A stretch of DNA of 5,344 nucleotides from a bacterium (lineage in GTDB: Bacteria > Auribacterota > UBA3054). Below are positions 5,036 through 5,344 of this stretch, one piece after another; position 1 is the stretch's first letter, and the number at the start of each line of letters is the position of its first letter. The notes beneath the pieces were generated by a model that was given only the letters and a program-made list of their open reading frames with translations, ran no database searches and had not been told where the DNA came from. The stretch lies in contig JAFSWV010000149.1 in assembly GCA_017444325.1 (NCBI GenBank), positions 1 to 5,344 of the forward strand, read 5' to 3'. The position numbers were made by a program, and so were the translations under genes.

Positions 5036-5344
5036 AAGTTGTACTCATCAACGGCAGCCCCAGGAAAAACGGCAACACCATGAGGGCTTTGCAGGAGGTT
5101 GCTGCTTCCCTTGAAAAGGAAGGCCTCGAGACTGAAATAGTCTGGATCGGCAACAAACCGGTGAGAGGCTGCGCGGCCTGCTACCAGTGCAAAGCCAAGA
5201 ATCTCGACAAGTGCGTTTTCGCAGACGACGTCGCCAACAGCATCATCGAAAAACTAAAAGACGCCGACGGCATAGTCATCGGCTCGCCGACTTACTACGG
5301 CCAGCCCACCGGCGCCTTACTAGCCGTCTGGCAGCGCGTCTGCC
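5032..5344 (+). CDS. NADPH-dependent FMN reductase / iron-sulfur flavoprotein-like, 3' end cut off
   Basis: The frame runs from ATG 5032 to the window edge without a stop, giving 104 residues of a family usually near 180-220. KVVLINGSPRKNGNT (2-16) is a textbook first strand and FMN phosphate loop. GCAACYQCK (46-54) followed by C61 gives the spacing C47-x2-C50-x2-C53-x7-C61. This fits the compact cysteine motif described for archaeal and bacterial iron-sulfur flavoproteins (C-x2-C-x2-C-x4-7-C), where it holds a 4Fe-4S cluster, although many relatives without a proven cluster share similar cysteines. DGIVIGSPTYYGQPTG (79-94) is the flavin-ring loop. The product would be a cytoplasmic FMN electron-transfer or reductase protein. 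The ATGA overlap with the fusion gene implies translational coupling and a shared pathway. The N-terminus resembles the product of the gene at 3496, but the cysteine spacing and later residues differ, so these are distinct paralogues. Confidence 0.9.
   Translation, partial: MKVVLINGSPRKNGNTMRALQEVAASLEKEGLETEIVWIGNKPVRGCAACYQCKAKNLDKCVFADDVANSIIEKLKDADGIVIGSPTYYGQPTGALLAVWQRVC

Overview
The window looks like bacterial chromosome: it is gene-dense and fairly GC-rich, all genes lie on the + strand, and most starts have Shine-Dalgarno sites. The gene content (several small FMN proteins, a flavin reductase, a short UvrA-like ATPase) would suit an anaerobic or gut bacterium, for example Synergistota, Clostridia or Negativicutes. 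That taxonomic guess is inference and no phylogenetic marker settles it. I see no RNA gene, insertion sequence, CRISPR array or clear intrinsic terminator.

Layout. Positions 2-355 hold the 3' part of a flavodoxin gene. Positions 374-445 hold a 23-codon reading frame that reads as the first strand and phosphate loop of another flavodoxin-like gene, then stops. Its TGA overlaps the ATG of a UvrA-like ABC ATPase (442-2913) in an ATGA junction. That ATPase has two complete nucleotide-binding cassettes but appears to lack the UvrB-binding domain, and one zinc-finger cysteine seems to be replaced by serine. A 53-base AT-rich gap (2914-2966) contains a TATAAT box. Next come a flavin reductase (2967-3479), a flavodoxin-fold FMN protein with a cysteine motif (3496-4182), a SnoaL-like/hotdog-thioesterase fusion (4214-5035), and, through a second ATGA overlap, another FMN reductase/iron-sulfur-flavoprotein-like gene (5032 to the window end).

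How the genes may work together. The four genes from 2967 onward are tightly packed and probably co-transcribed. A flavin reductase, two FMN oxidoreductases and a cyclase/thioesterase fusion suggest reductive handling of a small organic, possibly thioester or aromatic, substrate. No substrate can be read from the sequence. The UvrA-like protein sits oddly among redox genes and may act in damage or toxic-compound tolerance rather than canonical UvrABC repair.

Most notable observations: the flavodoxin remnant coupled to the uvrA-like start, the altered zinc finger, and the SnoaL-thioesterase fusion. None proves a new system, and the protein families themselves are familiar.
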